Positions 57,168 to 64,000 of a DNA stretch of 64,000 nucleotides are shown piece after piece (within the stretch, counting starts at the first letter, position 1; every line of letters starts with the position of its first letter). Source of the DNA: an uncultured Prevotella sp. GTDB taxonomy: Bacteria > Bacteroidota > Bacteroidia > Bacteroidales > Bacteroidaceae. The notes beneath the pieces were generated by a model. The model was not told where the DNA came from. It worked only from the letters and a program-made list of their open reading frames with translations, and ran no database searches. Where the stretch lies: positions 1 through 64,000 of the forward strand of contig CAJOIW010000001.1 of assembly GCA_905234845.1 (NCBI GenBank), given 5' to 3'. The translations under genes and the position numbers were made by a program.

Positions 57168-59201
57168 ATGAGGAGTTTTTTATTTCTTAGTCTGGTGATT
57201 GTGTCTATGATGATTCAGGCACAAGATATCAAGGATGGGGACACACTTCAGGAGGTAGTTATACATGGTTCCAAAGTGGTGCAACGGGTTGACGGACAGA
57301 GCATCTATCCCACACGTCAACAATTGGAGAGTTCTACGAATGGTTATTCGCTATTGTCAAAGTTGGCGCTGCCACATTTGCGCATCGACCCCGTGATGCA
57401 CACCGTCACTGCGCTCTCCAATCTCGGTAGCGTGCAGGTACGCATTAACGACATTGTGGCTTCGAAGGAAGACCTGCTTTCACTCGACATGAAGGCTGTG
57501 CGGCATATCGACTACATCGACAATCCTGGAGTAAGATATGGTGAAGGAATAGCATATGTGGTCAATATCATAGTAAAGCATCCCGTTAGTGGCTATGATA
57601 TGGGTGCGGATATGACGAACTCGCTAACTGCCATTAATGGTGATGAGACAGTTTATGGGAAGTTTAATTCTGGCAAAAGTGAGTTTGGCGTGACATACGG
57701 CCTTGACTACAAAAACTTCAAAGGAACGAGGCGCGAAGAACTGGCAACATACGAAATGGAGTCGGGCCAGATACACGAGGTACTCCGTAAACAGTTGGAC
57801 GGACAGAACAAGAACCTGAGCCATAACATACAACTGACCTATAGCCTGAGCGATTCGAACTATGTATTCCAGTCGAAACTCTTGGCAAGGAAGGATATTC
57901 AGCCGCAGAGGGCTTGGAGTCTTGTGGGAGGTACGACGGAATACGAAGACCGCTCTTCATCCCGTACATCATCGCCAGTGCTTGACCTCTATTTCCATCG
58001 TGACTTCAAGCATCATCAGTCGCTAACAGCTAATGCCGTGGGAACATATATCAAAACCGATAGCCATTCAGAGCATAACGAAGGAGGCAGTTATGCCTAC
58101 GACGTGACTGGTAAGACTTATTCGCTGTGGACTGAAGCCATCTATGAGAACCGTCTGAAACCATTCACGCTATCACTGGGAACTCAGTATGGGCAGAAAT
58201 ACATTAACAATGTGTATGCGGGCGATGCCGACGCCGACAACTCTATGCGTTCATCGATGCTTTACTTCTTCGGACAGCTGAAAGGACGCTTGGGTAAACT
58301 CGGCTATATGGGAGGACTCGGGGTGAGCTCGCGCTACTATCGGCAGGCAAATAATAGTGACCGTTTCCTACTGTTCCGTCCTAAGATGACGCTTGCCTAT
58401 CCGTTGACAAAGAACTTGAAGGCGAAATACGACTTCGAGGTATCGCAGCACGTATCGCAGATAGCACTCGTCAGCGATGTCAGTATCAAACAGAATGCGA
58501 TGGAGACATTGGTGGGCAATCCGGAGATTTCCCCCAATCGCGTTACCTCGCACGATCTTCGTCTGACCTACTTCACGCCCAAAATCATGAGCGAGTTGCA
58601 AGGCTACTGGCGACTGAATAGCAACTGCAATTTGGAGAAATACTACCGAATGGACGGTCATTTCTATCAGACTCAGACGAACGCCGGCAACGAGTGCAGT
58701 TTCTTTTTCATCCAGAGCTATAATCGATGGGATGTCATACCAGAGAGGTTTTCAGCCACCATATATGGAGGAATTTGGCGATTCTTCAACTTCACCGATG
58801 ATTACCGTCACACCTATACCGCATTCAGTGGTGGTGCAAGCCTCGAAGCCTATTTGGGCAAGTGGACGCTGACGGCATACGCTGACAACGGTTGGCACTT
58901 CATGGAGGGCGAACATCGGGGATATCAGCCTGCAGCATGGTATCTCACGGCTTCCTATCGTATGAAGTCTGTCACTATTTCCCTCTATGTTCAGCATCCC
59001 TTCTGTACAAGTCCTCTCAGTTATAAGACAGAGGTCCTCAATCGTTACATCCAAAAAGTGGTATCACAGCACAATCGCGATTTCGGCAATATGCTGACAC
59101 TTAATCTCTCATGGACGTTTTCTTCGGGTCGTAAGTACCGCGATATTCAGCGTACAATGAATCATCAGGATAAAGAAACCGGAATTTTACAGAGTAAATG
59201 A
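57168..59201 (+). CDS. TonB-receptor-like outer membrane barrel protein
   Basis: The start at 57168 (MRSFLFLSLVIVSMMIQAQ) gives a clean signal peptide and 677 residues; the longer frame from 57009 runs through the promoter. It lacks the N-terminal carboxypeptidase-like domain and begins with DTLQEVVIHGSKVVQRVDGQ, a TonB-box/plug-like region (LLSKLALPHLRIDP, VQVRINDIVASKEDLLSLD, NPGVRYGEG), followed by the barrel. The end (SWTFSSGRKYRDIQRTM) has a short tail. Related to the 53.6 kb protein; substrate unknown. Likely under the winged-helix regulator. Confidence 0.85.
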   Translation: MRSFLFLSLVIVSMMIQAQDIKDGDTLQEVVIHGSKVVQRVDGQSIYPTRQQLESSTNGYSLLSKLALPHLRIDPVMHTVTALSNLGSVQVRINDIVASKEDLLSLDMKAVRHIDYIDNPGVRYGEGIAYVVNIIVKHPVSGYDMGADMTNSLTAINGDETVYGKFNSGKSEFGVTYGLDYKNFKGTRREELATYEMESGQIHEVLRKQLDGQNKNLSHNIQLTYSLSDSNYVFQSKLLARKDIQPQRAWSLVGGTTEYEDRSSSRTSSPVLDLYFHRDFKHHQSLTANAVGTYIKTDSHSEHNEGGSYAYDVTGKTYSLWTEAIYENRLKPFTLSLGTQYGQKYINNVYAGDADADNSMRSSMLYFFGQLKGRLGKLGYMGGLGVSSRYYRQANNSDRFLLFRPKMTLAYPLTKNLKAKYDFEVSQHVSQIALVSDVSIKQNAMETLVGNPEISPNRVTSHDLRLTYFTPKIMSELQGYWRLNSNCNLEKYYRMDGHFYQTQTNAGNECSFFFIQSYNRWDVIPERFSATIYGGIWRFFNFTDDYRHTYTAFSGGASLEAYLGKWTLTAYADNGWHFMEGEHRGYQPAAWYLTASYRMKSVTISLYVQHPFCTSPLSYKTEVLNRYIQKVVSQHNRDFGNMLTLNLSWTFSSGRKYRDIQRTMNHQDKETGILQSK

Positions 59202-59311
59202 AGCCGAGTGAGTCAGAACCTTTTTTTAACATTTCAGCGATTTTTATGTGCAAATCTGCAACTACGACGATGCAGGTGGGCCGTCAGATTTTTTGATTTT
59301 TTCTCTTTTTT

Positions 59312-59345
59312 AGAGTGGGAAAACAGCGTTTTTCCACTCTTTCAC
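59312..59345 (+). terminator. Terminator after the 57.2 kb gene
   Basis: AGAGTGG(G)AAAA / TTTTTCCACTCT stem around CAGCG, then TTCACT; preceded by a T-rich tract, so it may act in either direction. Confidence 0.6.
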
Positions 59346-59382
59346 TGTCCTTCATCCTTTATTATTTATCCCTCATCCGATG

Positions 59383-59504
59383 AGACATATATGTTTCGGG
59401 TTGCGAAACATGGTCTTTTGCAGTCCGAAAGACGGCCTTTCGCACGCTGAAAGCTTATCTTTCGCAGATGAGATATATACCTTTCGGAAATGATATGTGC
59501 GAAG
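59383..59504. repeat. 22-bp-period palindrome array, copy C
   Basis: Units start at 59404, 59426, 59448 and 59470 (period exactly 22): CGAAACATGGTCTTTTG, CGAAAGACGGCCTTTCG, TGAAAGCTTATCTTTCG, then a decayed AGATATATACCTTTCG. Left border ACATATATGTTTCGGGTTG as in copy B; right border GGAAATGATATG as in copy A. Confidence 0.88.
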
Positions 59505-59648
59505 TGAAAAGGGATAAACTTTCTATATGGCTTATTCTCAGAGAGTTATGGAAAATACAAAAATAGGCGGATTTTCCGTCTCGCAAGGGGTGTGGATGGG
59601 AAAATCGGCCTTTTTTGTCAGCGGGAATGTTAAATTTTAACATTTGGG

Positions 59649-59730
59649 AACCCATCCTAATCTCCCCGAAGGAGAGGAAACCCGATTGCATGCAACTCCC
59701 TCCCCTTGGGGGAGGGATGGGGAGGGGTTT
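59649..59730. repeat. Double GC-rich repeat at the 3' end of the hemerythrin-LuxR gene
   Basis: AACCCATCCTAATCTCCCCG with AAGGAGAGG, then CTCCCTCCCCTTGGGGGAGG with GATGGGGAGGGG, ending at the stop codon. Confidence 0.85.
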
Positions 59731-60692
59731 CACTCTTCCGTTGTTGTGAAGCACCGTTTGTCGATGAGGTTGTTGGCAATGGCGTAGATGGTGAGTCCGG
59801 CGAGGGAGTGGATCTGCAGTTTGCGGGCGATGTTGCGCCTGTGGGTGATGACGGTGTTGACGGAGATGAAGAGCCGTTCGGCTATCTGCTTGTTGGTCAT
59901 GCCCTGCACGAGGCACACGATGATTTCTTTCTCGCGCTCGGAGGGAGTATTGGCTGACGGCTGGCGGGTGATGGCCGAGAGGTTTTGGGCGATGGCGTCG
60001 CTCTTGAGCTGCTGCTCGAGGTGGCGTATGGCGGGCACGAAGAGGGCTTCCTCTACGTTGCTATGGTTGCTGAGCCATTCCTCGTTGTTGTAGATGTCGT
60101 AGAGGGTGGCGGTGAGCTGGTTGTTGGCGAGTGGGTCGTGGGGCAGGTACTTGATGATGATGTTCTTCAATTCGTGGAACTTGCCGGTGGTGTCGCTGTG
60201 GTGTCGGGAGTATATCTCCACGTTGTAGTCGGTCTTCCGCTCTCCGCGGATGAGTGCCTCGACGTAGGGGAAGAGGGTCTTCTCCTCGTATTTCATGTGC
60301 AGGCGTATGTCGTGTGCGTACTCGTCGTAGAGGCGGAGGATGTGATGGGTGATGGCGGAGGGGTGGTGGTTGAGAGTGTCGTCGAGCTTGCGGCGGATTG
60401 ACGGCAGCTGGTAGTCGAGGAAGTAGCGGTGCGAGGCGCGCAGGTAGTCGAGTAGCGTTGTGACGGAGATTTTGTCGTCGCCCTCCTTGGGGGCGTATCC
60501 GTTGATGAGGAAGTTGACGACGGTGAGGAAGGTATGGCAGTCGACGCCCTGCTCGTGGCATATCTCGCTGACGGTCTTGTCACCGAAGCCGAGCCTGATG
60601 CCGAAGGCGCTGAGTCCCTGTAGCATGCTGTAGTCGTCGCTGATAAGGTCTATCATCTTATCGTCGGCTTCATATAGTTTCATTGTCTTCAT
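59730..60692 (-). CDS. Hemerythrin-like sensor fused to LuxR-type DNA-binding domain
   Basis: 320 residues. The N-terminal part (residues 38-66, TVSEICHEQGVDCHTFLTVVNF) resembles the DUF542/ScdA_N segment of RIC-type iron-sulfur repair proteins. Residues 84-230 form a hemerythrin-like four-helix bundle with candidate di-iron ligands His88, His132, Glu136/137, His164/165, His173, His210 and Glu214. Residues 250-312 are a LuxR/GerE helix-turn-helix (PSEREKEIIVCLVQGMTNKQ, RLFISVNTVITHRRNI). This suggests direct sensing of oxygen, nitric oxide or iron status. The linker RQPSANTPSE is repeat-like. It faces away from the porin-imelysin pair across repeats. Confidence 0.88.
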   Translation of the reverse strand: MKTMKLYEADDKMIDLISDDYSMLQGLSAFGIRLGFGDKTVSEICHEQGVDCHTFLTVVNFLINGYAPKEGDDKISVTTLLDYLRASHRYFLDYQLPSIRRKLDDTLNHHPSAITHHILRLYDEYAHDIRLHMKYEEKTLFPYVEALIRGERKTDYNVEIYSRHHSDTTGKFHELKNIIIKYLPHDPLANNQLTATLYDIYNNEEWLSNHSNVEEALFVPAIRHLEQQLKSDAIAQNLSAITRQPSANTPSEREKEIIVCLVQGMTNKQIAERLFISVNTVITHRRNIARKLQIHSLAGLTIYAIANNLIDKRCFTTTEE

Positions 60693-60711
60693 ATATTTCG
60701 GTTTACAGTTG

Positions 60712-60844
60712 GAACCCCTCCTAACCCATCCCTAAACCTCTCCCCATCCCTCCCCCAAGGGGAGGGAGTTGTGTGCAGTCGGGTTTCCTCTCCTTCGGGG
60801 GAAGGCTACGGGGGGCGAGCTCTGCTCGGGATGGGTTAGGAGTT
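60712..60844. repeat. GC-rich repeats and GGCTACGGG composite
   Basis: ACCCCTCCTAACCCATCCC, CTCCCCATCCCTCCCCCAAG with GGGAGGG, CTCTCCTTCGGGGGAAGG, GGCTACGGGGGGCGAGC, GCTCGGGATGGGTTAGG. The last half is nearly identical to 45990-46030. Confidence 0.85.
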
Positions 60845-60858
60845 TTTTTTCACGTCGG

Positions 60859-60889
60859 CAAAGGTACGAATTTTTTGTGAAGGGCGCAA
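60859..60889 (-). promoter_or_regulatory. Promoter of the hemerythrin-LuxR gene
   Basis: Minus-strand TACCTTTG (60859-60866) and TTG at 60887-60889, 20-bp spacing. Confidence 0.65.
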
Positions 60890-61035
60890 TCCTTACTTGT
60901 AGGTATTTCGTGATTTTTTTGTCTCTATTCATAATTATTATGAGGTATGCGGATAATAAAGATTGGGTATGGCGGTCGGAGTGGTTTCAGCGAAAATACT
61001 CTTTTTTGCGTATTGTCTGCTATGTGATAAAGGTG

Positions 61036-61043
61036 TAATTTTG
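61036..61043 (+). promoter_or_regulatory. -7 box of the porin gene
   Basis: TAATTTTG followed by C, 20 bp before the ATG. Confidence 0.6.
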
Positions 61044-61062
61044 CAACCGTAACCGAATATAT

Positions 61063-62514
61063 ATGGCAATGAAAACAACTATTCTGACAATTGTTTTTGC
61101 CCTGTCTGTTCTTTGCGGGGCTGCTCAGGAGAGGACTGCAACCCCTCCTAACCTCCCCGAAGGAGAGGAACACAGCTCCCTCCCCTTGGGGAGGGATGGG
61201 GAGAGGTTTAGGGCTCTTTCGCGGCTGAGTGTTGGCGGCTATGGCGAGGCGGTCATGACCCGCAACTTCTACAGCCAGAGCTTCAACCGCTATAAGATGC
61301 CTGAGAACTATGCTAACGACAAGAGCCACGGGCGTTTCGACCTGCCTCATGTGTGTCTGAATATCGGCTATGATTTCGGGAAAGGCTGGACGATGGGTTC
61401 TGAGATTGAGTTTGAGCATGGCGGTGCTGGCACCGCCGTGGAAATTGAGGCCGAGGAGGCTGGCGAATACGAGGCCGAGGTGGAGAAGGGCGGCGAGGTG
61501 AACATTGAGCAGTTCTGGATAAACAAGGCGTTCTGGAATGGCAGGTTCAACGTCAAGGCTGGTGAGATCATCGTTCCCGTAGGCTATTCTAATGCCTACC
61601 ACGAGCCAAACCAGTTCTTTACCGTTTATCGTCCTGAGGGCGAGGCTACCATCATGCCCAACACCTGGCATCAGGTGGGTCTCTCGCTGTGGGGAAGGCT
61701 GAGGAACTGGCGCTATGAGGCTCAGCTACTTTCAGGACTGAACTCTGAGAGTTTCACGGCAGAGGGTTTCGTGCACAACGGGGCTACCAGTCCCTATGAG
61801 TTCAAAGTAGCCAACAATTATGCTGGTGCCGTGCGTATAGACAACTATTCTGTCAAGGGCTTGCGAGTAGGGCTGAGCGGATACTATGGACATACTTTCC
61901 GCAATACCCTGCGCACGCCCGGAAGCAAATACAAAGACGTGACGGGTGCACTGGGAATAGTGGCTCTCGACTTCTCGCTCAACCGTTGGAACTGGATAGT
62001 AAGAGGCAATGTGGACTATGCCCACTTCAGCGATGCCGACATTATATCGGCTTACAACCAGGCTAACTGGACCCACCACAAATATCAGGACGGTAACCCA
62101 CATCACTATACCAACATCGGCAGCAATGCCCTGGCGTATGCTGTTGAGGCCGGCTACAATGTAGCCCCCCTCTTATCCCCCCGACTGGGGGGAAAACCCA
62201 ACGCGAAGCAGTCTCGCCTCCGGTTGGGTGAGTCGGAGAGGGCTTTGTTTGTGTTCGGACGATTTGAACATTACAACACAATGGCGGCGGGCACCTATAA
62301 ATCGATGTATAAATACACCAAGAAATACCGTTGCGTCTTCGGCGTGAACTACTCGCCTGTAAGGCAGATCACCATCAAAGGGGAGTATTCGTATCGCTTC
62401 TTTGAGAAACCCAATAACAACGGACTGGCCTCCGACAGTCCACTCTACAAGCAACCCTACAACAATGAGCCAAGCCTCAGCCTGGGCATCACCTACTGCG
62501 GATGGTTTCTGTGA
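61063..62514 (+). CDS. Porin-like outer membrane protein with two in-frame repeat inserts
   Basis: 483 residues (ATG 61069 also possible), signal peptide ending CGAAQ. An antiparallel barrel similar to phosphate-selective-porin-type proteins: LSVGGYGEAVMTRNFYS, VCLNIGYDFGKGWTMGSEIEF, EQFWINKAFWNGRFNVKAGEIIVPVGY, SLGITYCGWFL at the end. Residues 25-49 (TATPPNLPEGEEHSSLPLG and on), directly after the signal peptide, and residues about 368-392 (APLLSPRLGGKPNAKQSRLR) are encoded by GC-rich repeats. The second lies at an extracellular-loop-like position. It is followed by an imelysin gene, so the pair may take up a metal or other small solute. Confidence 0.8.
   Translation: MAMKTTILTIVFALSVLCGAAQERTATPPNLPEGEEHSSLPLGRDGERFRALSRLSVGGYGEAVMTRNFYSQSFNRYKMPENYANDKSHGRFDLPHVCLNIGYDFGKGWTMGSEIEFEHGGAGTAVEIEAEEAGEYEAEVEKGGEVNIEQFWINKAFWNGRFNVKAGEIIVPVGYSNAYHEPNQFFTVYRPEGEATIMPNTWHQVGLSLWGRLRNWRYEAQLLSGLNSESFTAEGFVHNGATSPYEFKVANNYAGAVRIDNYSVKGLRVGLSGYYGHTFRNTLRTPGSKYKDVTGALGIVALDFSLNRWNWIVRGNVDYAHFSDADIISAYNQANWTHHKYQDGNPHHYTNIGSNALAYAVEAGYNVAPLLSPRLGGKPNAKQSRLRLGESERALFVFGRFEHYNTMAAGTYKSMYKYTKKYRCVFGVNYSPVRQITIKGEYSYRFFEKPNNNGLASDSPLYKQPYNNEPSLSLGITYCGWFL
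61140..61212. repeat. Double GC-rich repeat at the porin N-terminus
   Basis: ACCCCTCCTAACCTCCCCG with AAGGAGAGG, then CTCCCTCCCCTTGGGGAGG; in frame after the signal peptide. Confidence 0.88.
62164..62240. repeat. GC-rich repeat inside the porin 3' third
   Basis: GCCCCCCTCTTATCCCCCCG followed by ACTGGGGGGAAAA and CGGTTGGGTGAGTCGG; in frame. Confidence 0.75.
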
Positions 62515-62669
62515 CTCTAAGCCCCCAGAGTAGGGGGGAGGGGAGAAGCGGAAATGCTAATCATAAAGGAATAGTAACAATAAACAATAGTATTATCAAT
62601 TAACGGGTGGTCGTTCAGACCCCCAACCTCCTAACTTAGGGGGATAAAATACAAAATACAAAAAGAGAA
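62515..62669. repeat. Short GGGGG repeats between porin and imelysin
   Basis: AAGCCCCCAGAGTAGGGGGG at 62520 and ACCCCCAACCTCCTAACTTAG with GGGGGAT at 62619-62644, related to the copy at 31262. Otherwise AT-rich (CAATAAACAATAGTATTATC). Confidence 0.65.
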
Positions 62670-63866
62670 ATGAAAAGTAAGAATCTTTTGAAAATGGCGG
62701 CTATGGCAGCCATAGTCGCCACAGGTCTCGTCTCATGTTCAAATGACGACGACCCCGTAACAACAACCGTAACCGGCACACAGGCCGCTCTCGACCAGGC
62801 GTGTGCCGACTGGAAAACAGCGCGTGCCGACTGGGAACACTCAGAGGCATTCCTCTTCGGCGCCGCCGATGTCTATTCCATCGACCCACACACCGACACA
62901 TGGCCAGTGGCCGCCAACGACTTGGCCGACGTGCTGCGCGATGCCAATGCCATGGCCGACCTCGACAACTTCATCAAGACTGCCAACTCGGGTATTCTCG
63001 GCTATCACGGTCTCGAGTATGTGCTCTTCCGGCAGGGGCAACCACGTCAGATTAGCCAAATAACCGAATTGGAGTACAAATACATCTGTGCCGTTGCCAA
63101 AGACCTCTATAATGCAACGGCAACACTGGAGGCCGCTTGGGATTCCAGAGAAACTAATGCCGAACGCTATCGGATAGCCCTCAACTACGTGGCTACCCAC
63201 CTCGCCATTGACGACGACGGCAATCAAGAGGGAACACTCGCAGGCTTCCAAAACTTCGGTAAGGCCTTTAAGAATCCAGGCACTGGCGATTGGGCTACGG
63301 CGCTTGACGCCACTCTTGAGATTGTCTCCGGATGTCGGGACATCATCGGTGAGGTAGGTGACTCAAAGATAGGGCTACCCTATACCGGCGAAGACGCGAC
63401 TTATATCGAGTCGCCCTATGCCTACAACTCCATCACTGACTTCTACGATAATATCGTCTCATGCAAAAATGCTCTCTATGGGCAAGTCGGGGCTACCAGT
63501 CCCAACCAAAAATCGCTGATCTACTTCTGCCGGAACGCGGGCAACGCCACTCTGGCAGCTCAGGCAAATACCGTCGTGACGAAACTCGATATCGCATTGG
63601 CAAAAATCAGTGCCATGAAGTCTCCGTTCGCCCTTTACTATTCAGATGCCTCCTGCGGGGTGGCCATCGACGCACTGGGAGAATTGGACGACGCGCTCGG
63701 AGCTCTTGCCGAGACATTGGCCGGATATGCAGGCAACGAGACCGTAGAGGAGCAATGCAGAGTAATCAACGACAATTACGTAGACAACGTAGTATTGGCT
63801 ACCTATCGAACATTGGCCGACAACGCACAGAAACTTTATCAGTCGATTGTTAACATAAAAAAATAA
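62670..63866 (+). CDS. Imelysin-family (peptidase M75-like) lipoprotein
   Basis: 398 residues, lipobox GLVSC (Cys23) followed by SNDDD. The imelysin domain holds the conserved GxHxxE motif in GILGYHGLEYVLF and the N-terminal WKTARADWEHSEAFLFGAA. Imelysins such as EfeO/IrpA bind iron or other ligands rather than cleave proteins. Position behind a porin-like gene and near a hemerythrin regulator is consistent with iron acquisition, but the ligand is not shown. Confidence 0.9.
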   Translation: MKSKNLLKMAAMAAIVATGLVSCSNDDDPVTTTVTGTQAALDQACADWKTARADWEHSEAFLFGAADVYSIDPHTDTWPVAANDLADVLRDANAMADLDNFIKTANSGILGYHGLEYVLFRQGQPRQISQITELEYKYICAVAKDLYNATATLEAAWDSRETNAERYRIALNYVATHLAIDDDGNQEGTLAGFQNFGKAFKNPGTGDWATALDATLEIVSGCRDIIGEVGDSKIGLPYTGEDATYIESPYAYNSITDFYDNIVSCKNALYGQVGATSPNQKSLIYFCRNAGNATLAAQANTVVTKLDIALAKISAMKSPFALYYSDASCGVAIDALGELDDALGALAETLAGYAGNETVEEQCRVINDNYVDNVVLATYRTLADNAQKLYQSIVNIKK

Positions 63867-63872
63867 ACTACG

Positions 63873-64000
63873 ATGAGCAAGCCATTTTTACTTGGTATTC
63901 TCCTGACGGGAACCTTCCTCGTCGCCGGTTGCTCCGATGATAAGAATATAGAACCCACTACATGGGAAATAGGTGACCCGACAGCGACCGACTACCCTGA
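63873..64000 (+). CDS. Lipoprotein, 5' part only
   Basis: Starts 6 bp after the imelysin stop: MSKPFLLGILLTGTFLVAGC then SDDKNIEPTTWE, a lipoprotein signal with Cys20. Runs off the window after 42 codons, so the family cannot be told. In Bacteroidetes the gene following an imelysin is often another lipoprotein or a di-heme oxidoreductase of the same iron-linked locus. Confidence 0.75.
   Translation, partial: MSKPFLLGILLTGTFLVAGCSDDKNIEPTTWEIGDPTATDYP

Larger units (their letters stand above)
59202..59729. other. Intergenic region between converging genes, mostly repeats
   Basis: Contains a hairpin terminator (59312-59340), palindrome array C (59383-59504), a CGCAAGGGGTGTGGATGGG stretch and a double GC-rich repeat up to the stop of the minus-strand regulator. 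No ORF. Confidence 0.75.
60693..61062. other. Divergent intergenic region, repeats and two promoters
   Basis: GTTTACAGTTGG spacer, triple GC-rich/composite repeat (60712-60844), then the regulator promoter on the minus strand and the porin promoter on the plus strand. The regulator transcript thus starts with about 140 nt of repeat in its leader. No ORF of note. Confidence 0.75.

Noticed and set aside
59706-60401. Plus-strand frames opposite the hemerythrin-LuxR gene
   Set aside because: Antisense shadows rich in Val/Glu/Gly caused by the codon bias of the real minus-strand gene.

Overview
This window is a chromosomal segment of a Bacteroidales bacterium, most likely a gut or rumen Prevotella-type organism. 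The evidence is SusC/SusD pairs, lipoproteins with short lipoboxes, promoters with the Bacteroidetes -7 box TAnnTTTG instead of a sigma70 -10, type IX secretion components (PorX, PorW/SprE) and type IX C-terminal sorting domains on secreted enzymes. No phage, conjugative element, classical IS transposase, CRISPR array or rRNA operon is visible. The first and last genes are cut by the window ends.

Layout. 1-14 kb is a polysaccharide utilisation locus: a partial GtaA-type glutaminase, an IPT/TIG surface lipoprotein, SusC, SusD, a DUF4973/DUF4361-type lipoprotein, a GH127 enzyme and a convergent GH92 enzyme. 14-17.2 kb is an O-acetylation pair (DHHW protein and MBOAT). 17.3-24.6 kb on the minus strand holds tsaE, porX, porW/sprE, a small membrane protein and aroA. 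24.8-31.2 kb has a tRNA-Pro, a secreted GH76, a secreted endonuclease I, a possible structured RNA, a leucine-rich-repeat protein and a degenerate WecA/MraY-fold protein. 31.3-37.8 kb on the minus strand is a housekeeping cluster (xth, lipoprotein, folE, SPOR protein, tpiA fused to a BT_3928-type membrane protein, DUF1599 protein, lipoprotein). 38-46 kb has the CCA-adding enzyme and an RND efflux operon. 46-53.4 kb has lpxA, a radical SAM gene, ftsX-DUF3098-uppP-truB-queA-folK and a LuxR regulator. 53.6-59.2 kb has two TonB/barrel proteins with a membrane-anchored winged-helix regulator between them. 59.7-64 kb has a hemerythrin-LuxR regulator facing a porin, an imelysin and the start of another lipoprotein, possibly an iron-related locus.

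The most unusual feature is a set of dispersed repeats. A GC-rich repeat (core CTCCCC-TTGGGG-AGGG) occurs between genes and also in frame inside conserved genes: the GH127 signal peptide, the DHHW tail, TsaE, the CCA enzyme, a radical SAM enzyme, the TruB tail, FolK and a porin. The two cleanest solo copies (radical SAM, folK) are 33 bp, a multiple of three. In the CCA-adding enzyme, two 33-bp copies form near-perfect terminal inverted repeats around a complete DUF559 endonuclease-like ORF. The whole 446-bp element sits in frame in a beta-hairpin of an essential enzyme. This looks like a protein-coding mobile element of which the solo repeats may be non-autonomous relatives.

A second unusual feature is a 22-bp-period array of four 17-bp palindromes. 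It is present three times with exactly the same spacing. A 75-bp inverted-repeat-bounded AT-rich insert in GH76 and a hairpin element in 5' leaders suggest further in-frame or leader-inserting repeat families.
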